A stretch of DNA of 64,000 bases. Origin: CAVWGP01 sp963754645. Its GTDB lineage: Bacteria; Pseudomonadota; Alphaproteobacteria; Bin65. Each line of letters begins with the position of its first letter. Positions within the stretch are counted from its first letter, which is position 1. The position numbers and the translations under genes are program-made. The notes below the pieces were generated by a model, which worked only from the letters and a program-made list of their open reading frames with translations, made no database searches and was not told where the DNA came from. The stretch spans positions 930,001-994,000 of the forward strand of contig CAVWGP010000012.1 of the NCBI GenBank assembly GCA_963754645.1, given 5' to 3'. This document shows positions 63,133-64,000 of this stretch, in pieces.

Positions 63133-63707
63133 GGCAAACCGCGCATCGCGACGCGCACGATGGCGCGCAGCGCATCGGGCGTGGCGCCGGATTTTGCCAT
63201 CACATAGAGGCCCAGCATCGTCGAGGTGAGAAAATAGACGCGCCGGTCGCGCCGTTCGGGCTCGGCCGGCAGGGTCGGGTCCGAGGCGAGCGCGACGGCA
63301 AACGCGGCCCCAATTCGCTCGAGCGCGGCCTTGACCCGCTCGGCCACGGCCTTGTCGGACGCCGCCAATTCGACCGCCGTGTTGCACAACAGGCAGCCGC
63401 GCCGGTCGCCGCGATCCTCGATTGCGCGGATGACGGAGTCGAAAAACGCCTGGATGCGCTCGCGCCCGGCCGCCGTGCTGTTGCGCAGGACGCGCATCGA
63501 AGGGCCGATATCCTGCTCGACATAGCGATCGAGTGCGGCCAAGAAGAGCGTGCGCTTGTCGCCGAAGGTGCCGTACAGGCTGCCGCGACTGACGCGCAGC
63601 GCCTTGACCAGATCCTGAACCGAGGTCGCCTCGTAGCCTTTTTTCCAGAACAGGATTTTCGCGCGGTCGACGGCTTCGTCGGGCTGAAATTCTTTCGGTC
63701 GCGGCAT
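63129..63707 (-). CDS. TetR/AcrR family transcriptional regulator
   Basis: The 192-residue protein has the TetR DNA-binding domain ILFWKKGYEATSVQDLVKALRVSRGSLYGTFGDKRTLFLAALDRY and a C-terminal domain with RGCLLCNTAVELA, which resembles the NemR/TetR_C_16 group with a reactive Cys pair. It sits between yciB and the Nudix gene. The target is unknown. Confidence 0.88.
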   Translation of the reverse strand: MPRPKEFQPDEAVDRAKILFWKKGYEATSVQDLVKALRVSRGSLYGTFGDKRTLFLAALDRYVEQDIGPSMRVLRNSTAAGRERIQAFFDSVIRAIEDRGDRRGCLLCNTAVELAASDKAVAERVKAALERIGAAFAVALASDPTLPAEPERRDRRVYFLTSTMLGLYVMAKSGATPDALRAIVRVAMRGLP

Positions 63708-63738
63708 GGCGCCAGTTTATGTAACGATCGGTCCAAAA

Positions 63739-64000
63739 TCAACCGGGCGGCGCGGCGCGGGCGCCGCCGGGCTCGATCGAGTGCTTCTGGATCAGCGGCA
63801 CCTGCGAAACCGCAAATAGCAGCGTCAGCGGGAACATGCCCCAGGCCTTGAAGCTGACCCAAAACACTTCGGAAAAATTGCGCCAGATGAATTCGTTGAG
63901 GCAGGCGAGAAAGACGAAAAAAATCGCCCAGCGCAACGACAGCTTGCGCCAGCCATCGGGATCGAGCTGCAGGGCGTGGCCGAGCAGCGGCCGGAGAATC
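63739..64000 (-). CDS. yciB: YciB/IspZ-type inner membrane septation protein, 5' part beyond window
   Basis: The C-terminal 86 residues are visible. WRKLSLRWAIFFVFLACLNEFIWRNFSEVFWVSFKAWGMFPLTLLFAVSQVPLIQKH matches the last two membrane helices and the conserved W-x-x-F-K segment of YciB. The tail is Pro/Ala-rich. The start lies to the right of the window. Confidence 0.9.
   Translation of the reverse strand, partial: ILRPLLGHALQLDPDGWRKLSLRWAIFFVFLACLNEFIWRNFSEVFWVSFKAWGMFPLTLLFAVSQVPLIQKHSIEPGGARAAPPG

Overview
The window reads as a chromosomal stretch of a high-GC alphaproteobacterium, probably Rhodospirillales or Hyphomicrobiales. The grounds are the strong G/C third-position bias, a SigF/NrsF regulatory pair, a PHA synthase, a DUF3734 patatin, an IlvD/Edd sugar-acid dehydratase, a YciB gene and the comF - grxC - nitrilase neighbourhood. 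No rRNA operon, CRISPR array or complete insertion sequence was seen. One tRNA gene (Phe, minus strand, 50923-50998) is present.

Layout: 0-9.7 kb holds a TIR-TM-TPR signalling protein, a sugar-acid dehydratase/SDR pair, a frameshifted hydrolase, an aldo/keto reductase-Rid fusion and membrane proteins. 9.9-15.7 kb is a conflict-type cluster: an AAA ATPase/subtilase pair, an HNH-repeat protein translationally coupled to a HigA-like antitoxin behind a LexA-like box, and a BrnT/BrnA toxin-antitoxin pair. 15.7-22.6 kb holds an ABC uptake operon, a TPR lipoprotein, a repeat cluster and a cyclase-TPR protein. 22.7-35.2 kb holds a disulfide oxidoreductase, an MFS transporter, a patatin, hutI with an M20 peptidase, and a coupled phaC - HlyD - FtsX-like permease - ABC ATPase - FkbM operon. 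35.2-38.8 kb is a SigF-type stress locus (DoxX protein, orphan bufferin precursor, sigma factor, NrsF) with two matching promoters.

40.2-51.0 kb is the most unusual part. The 3' portion of the tRNA-Phe gene occurs twice more as a 50-bp direct repeat, bounding two tandem cargo modules of about 4.3 and 6.4 kb. Module 1 carries an ArsR-rhodanese regulator, a fatty-acid hydroxylase, a VTT-rhodanese fusion, a DsrE-like protein and a nucleoside phosphorylase. Module 2 carries a MarR-controlled RND efflux operon and a Bcr/CflA exporter. No recombinase gene is visible in either. From 51 kb on there is a Tat-exported superoxide dismutase, hutH with a GST and a polar amino-acid ABC operon, a 2OG oxygenase, comF, a Crp-type regulator, glutaredoxin, nitrilase, two thioesterases, a Nudix hydrolase, a TetR regulator and yciB.

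At least eleven otherwise intact genes are each broken by one indel. In ten of them the sequence carries one net extra base. This looks more like residual sequencing or assembly error than decay, so these genes are annotated here as full-length CDS with a stated frameshift.
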